Source: GCA-016699445 sp964555055
Lineage (GTDB): Bacteria > UBA10199 > JACPAL01 > GCA-016699445
Assembly: GCA_964555055.1 (NCBI GenBank)
Contig: CAZKQW010000007.1
Span: forward strand, 1 to 64,000
Direction of reading: 5' to 3'
DNA: 64,000 bases
Position 1 is the stretch's first letter, and the number at the start of each line of letters is the position of its first letter. The notes below the pieces were generated by a model. The model was not told the DNA's origin and ran no database searches. It saw nothing but the letters and a program-made list of their open reading frames with translations. Shown here in pieces: positions 8,262 to 14,874 of the stretch. The position numbers were made by a program, and so were the translations under genes.

Positions 8262-8296
8262 GCAGACAAGTCGCATGGGTAGCCTACACCGACGAC
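8262..8296. repeat. 35-bp diverged repeat, copy 2
   Basis: Partner of 3952-3986 (28 of 35 positions). In this copy the sequence also forms a stem: GACAAGTC (8265-8272) pairs with GACTTGTC (about 8293-8300), with an inner GTAG/CTAC pairing. It lies just downstream of the decaheme cytochrome stop codon when read leftward, so it would be in the 3' untranslated region. Confidence 0.4.
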
Positions 8297-8299
8297 TTG

Positions 8300-9550
8300 T
8301 CAGTAAAACTTCTTGAAAGACCCTTCTCCATGGTAACGGTGGCATTCGTAACAGCTACTGCGCCCCGGACCCGCGTCCGTGTGGCATTGGAGGCAGTTTT
8401 GGACGCCGGGGATGAGTGAATCGGACGTCTTCTCGCTCGTCAGGGCCGCGGCGTGGCATTGGAGGCAATCCATCCCACGGTGGGCGGCGTGGTCAAAACG
8501 ACCCAGTTTCAAGGCGGTTTTGGGAAGGACAACGGGAGCGACTTCCGAGAGCTCGCCTTCCTGGTATTTCCATGAGTGGCACTCTAGGCACGACCGGTTA
8601 AAAAGGTCCTTCTCCGCCGCGGCGGCCTTTGTCTTTGCCCAATCGTCGCCCGAGGCGAAGATTTCCTTGCGCGCTTTCGGGCCCGGCCGCGTCCTCGCGT
8701 CCTCTCTTAAGGAGGCCCGATAAATGTCGGGATTTTCGGCCAGGTGTTCCCGATAAAAATTTTGCAAAAACTCCCGCACGATTTCCGGTTTCTCGTGGGG
8801 CGCTGCGATCGAGGGAAACTGGGGGTCGAAGCCCAAGGCGTGGCAGCTCCGGCATTGGGTCTCGTAGTTGAAGGCGGCGTTCCGGAAACGGCCTTGCGGG
8901 TCGGTCTTTGGATCGACAGCGTGGCAGTCCCGGCATTGTAGCGTCACGCGCGAACCGTCTTCTCTTTCCAGGTCGGGCTTCAGATGGACCTTGTGATTGA
9001 GCTTGAGGGCGGCGTCTACCCACCGGGCGTCGGGATGGGCGGCGTCCCGGAAACGGAATTCAGGATGCCCGGCGGCTAGGGTCTCGATGGATTTCGCGTA
9101 GCGCGGCTCTTGGCCGTCTTTGCGCCGGAGATCCGCGTGACAGGTCGCGCAGTTCGCGGACGTGACGGTGGCTACCAGGGGTTGGCCGCGGTGTTCGGTA
9201 TGGCATTCCGCGCAGCGCGGCGCCGCTTGGCCAGATGGGGCGGAGACGGCGGTATCGGTATGGTGACCCAAATCGTTATGGCACTTGAGACAGGCGTCGT
9301 TAGGCACCTTTTCGAAGGCTTGGGTATGGCATTCGGAACAGCGCTTTTCGAAAAGTTTGTGGCCTTGTGAAATCGGACCCGGGGCGTAAACGTGTTTGCG
9401 TCCCGGCGAGAGCTCGAAAAAAGCCCAAAGGACGGCGCCCGCCACGAAACCGAGGATCGTCAGGCGCTTCCAATACTTCAGCGGCTGGAAGCGATGGAGG
9501 TAATCCATCTGGATCCGAGACGCGATCGCTTTTGTCGTTCTTTTTGTCAT
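8300..9550 (-). CDS. decaheme c-type cytochrome, membrane anchored
   Basis: A 416-residue protein with one hydrophobic segment near residues 30-50 (LTILGFVAGAVLWAFFEL) and ten CXXCH heme motifs: CSECH, CLKCH, CAECH, CATCH, CRDCH, CRSCH, CLECH, CLQCH, CLQCH and CYECH. It is probably held on the periplasmic face by an uncleaved N-terminal anchor and passes electrons between the membrane cytochrome b-like protein encoded upstream and soluble or outer-membrane acceptors. It is the last gene of the leftward operon that begins at 12172, behind a 118-bp structured gap. A decayed copy of its 3' end is found at about 6.6 kb. The electron donor and acceptor are not shown by the sequence. Confidence 0.9.
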   Translation of the reverse strand: MTKRTTKAIASRIQMDYLHRFQPLKYWKRLTILGFVAGAVLWAFFELSPGRKHVYAPGPISQGHKLFEKRCSECHTQAFEKVPNDACLKCHNDLGHHTDTAVSAPSGQAAPRCAECHTEHRGQPLVATVTSANCATCHADLRRKDGQEPRYAKSIETLAAGHPEFRFRDAAHPDARWVDAALKLNHKVHLKPDLEREDGSRVTLQCRDCHAVDPKTDPQGRFRNAAFNYETQCRSCHALGFDPQFPSIAAPHEKPEIVREFLQNFYREHLAENPDIYRASLREDARTRPGPKARKEIFASGDDWAKTKAAAAEKDLFNRSCLECHSWKYQEGELSEVAPVVLPKTALKLGRFDHAAHRGMDCLQCHAAALTSEKTSDSLIPGVQNCLQCHTDAGPGRSSCYECHRYHGEGSFKKFY

Positions 9551-9557
9551 ATTGAGT

Positions 9558-9652
9558 AGGGGGAGATACCGCTCTCCCCCTAGACCCCCATCTGGGTTTC
9601 ATGGAGGAATCGTTCCCTCCGTCAAGAGAAATGGAATCAATCCATTTCTCTT
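9558..9652 (-). promoter_or_regulatory. three consecutive hairpins between cytochrome genes
   Basis: The gap between the cytochrome b-like gene and the decaheme gene contains a 12-bp perfect stem (9624-9635 with 9641-9652, loop ATCAA), a 7-bp stem with a bulge (GGAGGAA with TTCCCTCC, 9603-9620) and an 8-bp perfect stem (AGGGGGAG 9558-9565 with CTCCCCCT 9574-9581). None has a U-tract in the direction of transcription, so they look like mRNA processing, stability or translation-control elements. The last could mask a purine-rich stretch ahead of the decaheme start. Confidence 0.5.
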
Positions 9653-9668
9653 TTACTCGTTCACTATC

Positions 9669-10562
9669 TCAATACCATAATGCCGTGACAGCGTGTGCTA
9701 GGGTTAATAACAACAAGGCTAATGAAAGCGGTACATGCACAAAGAGCCACCCATGCATCCAATGGTGAAGCGTTTTTTGGACTTCAAGCTGCCTTTTTTC
9801 TTCGATCAAAGGCGCCATTCCCTCCAGCACCGGATGGAATGCCGCCGGGATTGTTGGCTTGAGCGTATCTAAGACCTCCGTAATGTCCTCGCGGGTCCTT
9901 AAGACTTTTCGGATCTTCAAGTGGGGATCGAACAAGGGCCGGATCGATTTCGCGTAGGCGGCTTTTAATTCCGCCATGCCGGGGGCTTCGGGCACGTCTT
10001 TGACTTTCACCGGTGTCACACCCTCGGGGACACTGACCTCGAAGTCGACCTTCCCCGCCGCTTGCAGGATCTTGACGTCCGCGTCGTAGCGGAGCTGGCG
10101 CGTGATGTGGTCGATCTGGTCGTAGATGGTTTCCATCGCTACGTGATCGGTCATGATTTGGGGCAACGTGCTTTGGATGACGACGCCGACGATGCCGCTT
10201 CCCATCACGAAGACGAAGAGGACCCACAGGACCAGCGTCATCGTGCCGCCTATCCTAAAGGCGCTGTGGAAGAGGACGAGGGGAAATAGGAGAAGGGACA
10301 CCCACACATGGGCCCGAAGCCAGGTCTTCGCCCGCCCGATCTTCCATGCCGGGACTTTGCGCCGCGCGCCCAAAAGAGCGTCCATCACCATGATGGCCAA
10401 GGCAAGACTCCCGTAGATCAATCCGGGGACCGTGCCTCCGTCCACGCGGCCGGAGTAAAGCCAATCGTAGGCGAGATACGATCCCGTCAGGAGGAAGGTC
10501 AGCAGGAGGACCCACTGGACCCACGGTCGGTGCTGCGGCCATGTGTCTTTGTCGATGAGCAT
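9669..10562 (-). CDS. cytochrome b-like integral membrane protein
   Basis: A 297-residue membrane protein with four N-terminal transmembrane segments (starting near VQWVLLLTFLLTGSYLAYDW), a long polar loop of about 110 residues, and a C-terminal segment HHWMHGWLFVHVPLSL. Histidines in the third segment (RAHVWVSLL, LVLFHSAF) and in the last (LFVHVP, LAHAV) are candidate heme b ligands. It probably links the quinone pool or a cytoplasmic donor to the decaheme cytochrome. I chose the ATG at 10562 because its A overlaps the TAA of the preceding gene (TAATG). A longer frame reaches further upstream, but that part is out-of-frame reading of the ferredoxin gene. Confidence 0.82.
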   Translation of the reverse strand: MLIDKDTWPQHRPWVQWVLLLTFLLTGSYLAYDWLYSGRVDGGTVPGLIYGSLALAIMVMDALLGARRKVPAWKIGRAKTWLRAHVWVSLLLFPLVLFHSAFRIGGTMTLVLWVLFVFVMGSGIVGVVIQSTLPQIMTDHVAMETIYDQIDHITRQLRYDADVKILQAAGKVDFEVSVPEGVTPVKVKDVPEAPGMAELKAAYAKSIRPLFDPHLKIRKVLRTREDITEVLDTLKPTIPAAFHPVLEGMAPLIEEKRQLEVQKTLHHWMHGWLFVHVPLSLALLLLTLAHAVTALWY

Positions 10563-12172
10563 TAGGAGGATTTCTCCATGAGGGGTTTTTCGGGGGATTT
10601 TTCCGCCGAAGATTTTTCCAGGAGCGAAAGGAGCAAATCCTCGCCTTTGTGTTGTTTTTCGAAATCGAAGAATTCCTTCGGATTGATCCGGTGAGCCGCG
10701 TCGTGGGGGCAGGCGTAGGTACAGGAGGGTTCCGCGAGGTCGGTGCAGAGGTCGCAGGTGGTGGCTTTTTTCTTGGTGACGGCCTTCATCACGCCCGGAT
10801 TCTTGTGATCTTCTTCCATCACTTCGAAGGGGTGCATGTTGATGTTTCCGTACGGGCAATTCTTCGCGCAGAGGTTGCAGCCGATGCACCAATCCTCGAT
10901 GATGATCTCCAGCGAATCCTTCCGCCGGATCGAACCCACGGGACAGCCCACCATGCAGAGAGGGTCCATGCACTGGCGGCAGGAGGTGGCGACCAGGTAA
11001 TTTTCGTAGCGGAGACCGTCGCGGATCAGGCGCGTGACGCCGTCGTGCGTGTCGGCGCAGGCGTCTACGCAGGCGTCGCAGCGCGTGCATTTCTTCAGAT
11101 CCAAAATGAGGAGGGTCTGCGCCTGGATCAAGCCTTGGTCGAGGAAGTCGTCCAGGTTCGTCTGGCGCGGGACCTGTAAGAGGTAACGGTTCGACGTGTC
11201 GCGCTGGGTGGCCGTCTCTTGGATTTTTTTGGCGACGTCCGGGAAGCGCTGCAGGAGCAAGTGGAAGTCCTCGGCCTTGATCTTGACCAATTCCACGTGG
11301 TCGATCGCTTCGCACGTCGCGCCGCGGGCGGCATTGCTCAGGAGGGACATTTCTCCGAAGAAGGAACTGCGCGGCAGGTAGCTCAAGACCATGTCGCCGC
11401 CGGGGAATTTCTTACTGACCTTCACGAAACCGATGCGGACGATGTAAAAGGCGTCGCCGCCGTCGCCTTCCTTGAAGATCACGGTGCCGGGTTCGACGCT
11501 GACGAGCTCGACGCGTTGGCGCAGGTATTCGATGAACTCGTCGCTGACCTGGCTCAGTATGGGTACGGCCTTGAGGTGGTTGGCCAGGGCGCGCTCCCGG
11601 TAGGTGTCGTCCAGGCGTTTCTTGAAGGCGGGATTGCGTTGGCAGACTTGCAGCATGTTCTGCAGCATCTCCAGCATCTCGCAATCGCCCTCGGCGACGA
11701 CGGTGGCGGAGCGAGGGTAGCGCGAGAGGCAGGTCATCTCGCCGAAGAGGTCCCCCGCGTTCAGCATCGCCATGGGCGAGGCGTAGGCGAGGTCGACGGG
11801 GGCGTCGATGGGGATGAACTTGACGTTTTCGGCGGCGTCCGGCGCTTTTTTCGTACTGAGAAAGCTCTTCATGCGGCCGACCCATCCGGAGAGGCCGAAC
11901 CGGGATTGTTTTTGGACCGCGGTTGCCACGTGCGAAAAAGGCGTGTTGATGAAGACCTTCGCCTTGCCGTTCAGGATATAGAAGGCGGTGGATCCGTATT
12001 CGCCTTCGCGGCAGATGACGTCGCCCTTGCGAAAACGGCGGCGGACGACGGCGCCTCGGTTTTTATCCAAAAGGGCGGGCGGAACGCCTTCGAAAATCGA
12101 TATCTTCAACAGCTCTGAGCTGGAGATGCTTTCGCCTTCGAGCTTGTTTTCGGCACTGTCGGTGAGTTTCAT
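10562..12172 (-). CDS. two-cNMP-domain sensor fused to a four-cluster ferredoxin
   Basis: A 536-residue cytoplasmic fusion. Two cyclic-nucleotide-binding folds (about 20-175 and 200-320) carry phosphate-binding cassettes FGEMTCLSRYPRSATV and FFGEMSLLSNAARGAT. The first has an insertion of about 50 residues after its beta-hairpin. The C-terminal part (about 355-500) is a dicluster-type ferredoxin of the NrfC/FdnH/HybA class with four cysteine quartets, beginning CTRCDACVDAC, CRQCMDPLCMVGC, CIGCNLCAKNC and CDLCTDLAEPSC. There is no DNA-binding domain, so the nucleotide domains probably gate electron flow or assembly rather than transcription. It is the first gene of the operon with the cytochrome b-like and decaheme genes. 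Confidence 0.85.
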   Translation of the reverse strand: MKLTDSAENKLEGESISSSELLKISIFEGVPPALLDKNRGAVVRRRFRKGDVICREGEYGSTAFYILNGKAKVFINTPFSHVATAVQKQSRFGLSGWVGRMKSFLSTKKAPDAAENVKFIPIDAPVDLAYASPMAMLNAGDLFGEMTCLSRYPRSATVVAEGDCEMLEMLQNMLQVCQRNPAFKKRLDDTYRERALANHLKAVPILSQVSDEFIEYLRQRVELVSVEPGTVIFKEGDGGDAFYIVRIGFVKVSKKFPGGDMVLSYLPRSSFFGEMSLLSNAARGATCEAIDHVELVKIKAEDFHLLLQRFPDVAKKIQETATQRDTSNRYLLQVPRQTNLDDFLDQGLIQAQTLLILDLKKCTRCDACVDACADTHDGVTRLIRDGLRYENYLVATSCRQCMDPLCMVGCPVGSIRRKDSLEIIIEDWCIGCNLCAKNCPYGNINMHPFEVMEEDHKNPGVMKAVTKKKATTCDLCTDLAEPSCTYACPHDAAHRINPKEFFDFEKQHKGEDLLLSLLEKSSAEKSPEKPLMEKSS

Positions 12173-12227
12173 CGCGCCACGGGAATCGAAGAGCTTAAAA
12201 ACTTTCTTTCTCTGATTTTTTTATTTT

Positions 12228-12243
12228 GTTAATGAAGATTAAC
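12228..12243. promoter_or_regulatory. FNR/CRP-like palindrome between divergent cytochrome genes
   Basis: GTTAAT-GAAG-ATTAAC is a perfect six-base inverted repeat with a four-base spacer. It differs from the FNR consensus (TTGAT-N4-ATCAA) by one base per half-site. It is 56 bases from the start of the ferredoxin fusion gene, a workable activator distance, and two bases from the ATG of the pentaheme gene, where it could repress or be coincidental. Confidence 0.5.
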
Positions 12244-12245
12244 TT

Positions 12246-13550
12246 ATGAATTTAATTTTTGTTTTTGTCATTTTATTTTTGGCGTTATCGCCGTCGGTGA
12301 AGGGCGCGGAAGATAAAATGTTAGGCTCGGCGACGTGTAGCGCGGCCGCCTGCCACGGCGGCACCTCAAAAAAGAAAAACGAATTCACGATCTGGTCGAC
12401 TCAGGACAAGCACCGCAAGGCCTACGGCGTCTTGTTCGACCCTCGCTCGCAAAAAATGGCCACGATCTTGGGTCTGAAGCAAAAGGCATACGAAGACGAT
12501 TTTTGTTTGAGCTGCCATGCGGTGAAGGCGAGTGCCGCGCGTGGTCCCCGCTACGATCTCCAAGAAGGCGTGAGTTGTGAGGCATGCCACGGAGGGTCTG
12601 AGAAGTGGCTTGAACCGCACGCGCAAAAAGGGTGGACGCACGCGCAATCCGTGAACCTGGGCCTAACCGACCTGAAGGATCCTCGTATCCGTGCAGAGAC
12701 CTGTTTGCGTTGTCATGGGACGATCGACCACCGGTTGTTGTCGGCGGGCCATCCGGACATAGTCTTCGAGCTCGATACTTTTAGCGCAATGATGCCCAAG
12801 CATTGGGAGGAAAAGTCGGCGTGGTCGGGAGCGAAGTCTTGGGCTTTCGGCCAGATCTTGGCCTTAAGACAACATTTAAAACAGCTCGAAAAGTTAGCTC
12901 AAGAAGGCCGTCCCTTCGATGAAGGTTTTAAGAATTGCTTCGCGTGTCATCATAACATCTACGACGTGAAATGGTCGTTGAACGACCAAGCCTCCGGAAA
13001 AGCCGCCTGGAACCACGCGCGCGACATGATCCTCCTCGATTTCCTAAAGGTAGCTTTTCCCGATCACCACTCGATCATCGCGCCGAAGATCGCTTTTCTA
13101 GAACAAGCCTTCTCGGCCGGTACTTCGAAGCCCGGGGAAATCATCGAAGCCGCGCGCGAGATCGCATCCCGATTGGATGAAATCGCACCGCGAGTCGCGG
13201 GTCGGCCGTGGGGCCCAACGATGGTGACGAACCTCATCCGGTCCATCGCCCAGGATTCGGGCATCGCGACCCAGGGTTATCACGTGGCCGAGCAAGCCTT
13301 CATGGCTTTGGATACCTTATCTTTGGCTTTACAAAAAGAAGGCGTCGCCGTGGCGTCCCTACGCAAGGCAGTGAAGGCGATGGGCGATACCCTGGATATC
13401 CAGGATCCTTCGCGTTACGACCCGCAAGCCTTCCAGAAAAGCCTGGAGGATTTGAAGACCCTGTTAAGCAGGGAAGCTCTCGAGCCTTCCTTGATCCCCG
13501 AAAAGAAGATCGTGAACCCAAAGGGCTGGTGGGGAAAGACCCATCCATAA
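12246..13550 (+). CDS. cytochrome c554-like multiheme protein
   Basis: Secreted 434-residue cytochrome with an N-terminal signal peptide (MNLIFVFVILFLALSPSVKG). Four standard heme motifs are CLSCH, CEACH, CLRCH and CFACH. An additional CSAAACH near residue 31 has four residues between the cysteines (CX4CH), an arrangement known from some tetraheme cytochromes c3. The N-terminal half resembles the cytochrome c554 family. The C-terminal 150 residues are helical and lack hemes. It is divergent from the ferredoxin-cytochrome operon and shares its 73-bp control region, so the products probably work together in the periplasm. Confidence 0.82.
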   Translation: MNLIFVFVILFLALSPSVKGAEDKMLGSATCSAAACHGGTSKKKNEFTIWSTQDKHRKAYGVLFDPRSQKMATILGLKQKAYEDDFCLSCHAVKASAARGPRYDLQEGVSCEACHGGSEKWLEPHAQKGWTHAQSVNLGLTDLKDPRIRAETCLRCHGTIDHRLLSAGHPDIVFELDTFSAMMPKHWEEKSAWSGAKSWAFGQILALRQHLKQLEKLAQEGRPFDEGFKNCFACHHNIYDVKWSLNDQASGKAAWNHARDMILLDFLKVAFPDHHSIIAPKIAFLEQAFSAGTSKPGEIIEAAREIASRLDEIAPRVAGRPWGPTMVTNLIRSIAQDSGIATQGYHVAEQAFMALDTLSLALQKEGVAVASLRKAVKAMGDTLDIQDPSRYDPQAFQKSLEDLKTLLSREALEPSLIPEKKIVNPKGWWGKTHP

Positions 13551-13667
13551 AGATTTTTGGGTTTGACGGTTCGATAGTTTGATCAAAAGAATTCGCTATG
13601 AGGCGCGATATTCTCATTCAATCCTTTGTGGCCTTATAGGAACAGACTACTGAACTATGTTTACTTT

Positions 13668-13696
13668 GATTCAAAAATGTAATACATTCTTGAATC
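13668..13696. promoter_or_regulatory. 29-bp near-perfect palindrome abutting a start codon
   Basis: Left arm GATTCAAAAATGTA (13668-13681) and right arm TACATTCTTGAATC (13683-13696) match at 13 of 14 positions around one base. The ATG of the ATPase follows immediately at 13697, leaving no room for a ribosome binding site. It is likely an operator, or a hairpin that controls translation. Confidence 0.6.
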
Positions 13697-14866
13697 ATGA
13701 TTGCCAGACAATGTGCCCTTCCTAAGCATAAGTCGTTTTTCCTTTTTGGCCCGCGACAGACGGGAAAAACAAGCTTGATTGAAGCGACCTTCACCAAGAA
13801 CGTTTGGACCGTCGATCTCTTGCTGAATCAATTTTTCCTCCCTTATTCGAAAGACCCTGCCCGATTCGCTCGAGAGGCCATTCACCAAATCGAAAAAAAA
13901 GGAGTCAAGACTATCGTCATCGATGAGGTTCAAAAGATCCCCGCTTTGCTCGACGAAGTGCAATCGCTCATGAGGACACATGATATCCGATTTATTCTGA
14001 CGGGTTCCAGCGCTCGGAAGCTAAAGAAAGGCGGAGCCAATCTTTTAGCCGGTCGTGCCGTCCAAAGATACCTTCATCCGTTAACCTACGCCGAAATCGC
14101 CGACGAATTCGATTTGGAAAGGACATTACGCTTAGGTTCTTTACCGGCTATCTATGGAAAATCGGAAGAGGAGGCGATCGATGTGATAAAAACCTATGCG
14201 GAGACTTACCTTAGGGAGGAAATCCAGTCGGAAGGGATTGTAAGAAACTTAGGCGGATTTTCGCGGTTTTTAGACATCGCCGCTGCCGAATCTGGGGAGA
14301 TCTTAAACTACTCCAACGTCGGCCGAGAAGCGCAGGTGAACACGAAAAGTATTCAATCCTTTTACGAAATTTTAGAAGACACATTGATAGGCATTACTTT
14401 GAACCCATGGATGAAAAGCGTTCGAAAACGCCTGTCTGTGCATCCTAAGTTCTATTTTTTCGATACGGGTGTGGTGAATGGCGTCAATCGTAGGCTGACG
14501 GCTTCGGTAGATCCCGTCTTGAGGGGGCGATTGTTTGAACAATGGCTTGTCCTGGAGTCTCATCGCATGATCTCATATAGGATGAGCGAAGCACGACTTT
14601 TTTATTGGAGGACCAATATCGGGACGGAAGTAGATTTGATCGTCGAAAAGCATGGTAAAATCGTCGGGGCTTTCGAATTCAAGTCTTCACGTAGCGTGGG
14701 CGGGCATGATTTCAATGGGCTTAAATCGTTTCGGGATGACATGATCGAACATAAGAGGGTCCCCCTGTATCTCGTGGCTTGCATTGAGAGAGCTTATGAA
14801 AAAGACGATATGACAGTAATCCCATGGCAAGAATTTTTAGAGACGATTTTGCCTAAAATCATCTAA
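13697..14866 (+). CDS. AAA-family ATPase with DUF4143 domain
   Basis: A 389-residue ATP-binding protein. The Walker A motif GPRQTGKTS is at about residues 15-23, Walker B with sensor residues in TIVIDEVQKIP near 76, and LTGSSARKLKKGGANLLAGR near 100, all typical of the ATPase/DUF4143 family. The C-terminal DUF4143 region contains the nuclease-like FYWRTNIGTEVDLIVEKHGK followed by AFEFKSS, a pattern reminiscent of a PD-(D/E)XK fold, although activity is unproven. The family is widespread, highly mobile and functionally uncharacterised. It is followed eight bases later by hrpB. Confidence 0.88.
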   Translation: MIARQCALPKHKSFFLFGPRQTGKTSLIEATFTKNVWTVDLLLNQFFLPYSKDPARFAREAIHQIEKKGVKTIVIDEVQKIPALLDEVQSLMRTHDIRFILTGSSARKLKKGGANLLAGRAVQRYLHPLTYAEIADEFDLERTLRLGSLPAIYGKSEEEAIDVIKTYAETYLREEIQSEGIVRNLGGFSRFLDIAAAESGEILNYSNVGREAQVNTKSIQSFYEILEDTLIGITLNPWMKSVRKRLSVHPKFYFFDTGVVNGVNRRLTASVDPVLRGRLFEQWLVLESHRMISYRMSEARLFYWRTNIGTEVDLIVEKHGKIVGAFEFKSSRSVGGHDFNGLKSFRDDMIEHKRVPLYLVACIERAYEKDDMTVIPWQEFLETILPKII

Positions 14867-14874
14867 GAAATACC

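Noticed and set aside
10563..11315. N-terminal extension of the cytochrome b-like frame by about 250 residues
   Set aside because: It is low-complexity Arg/Pro-rich reading of the ferredoxin fusion gene in another frame; the ATG at 10562 with TAATG coupling is the credible start.
11219..12118. 299-codon open frame on the + strand opposite the cNMP-ferredoxin gene
   Set aside because: Shadow of the GC-rich coding strand; composition is typical of reverse reading and no motif is present.
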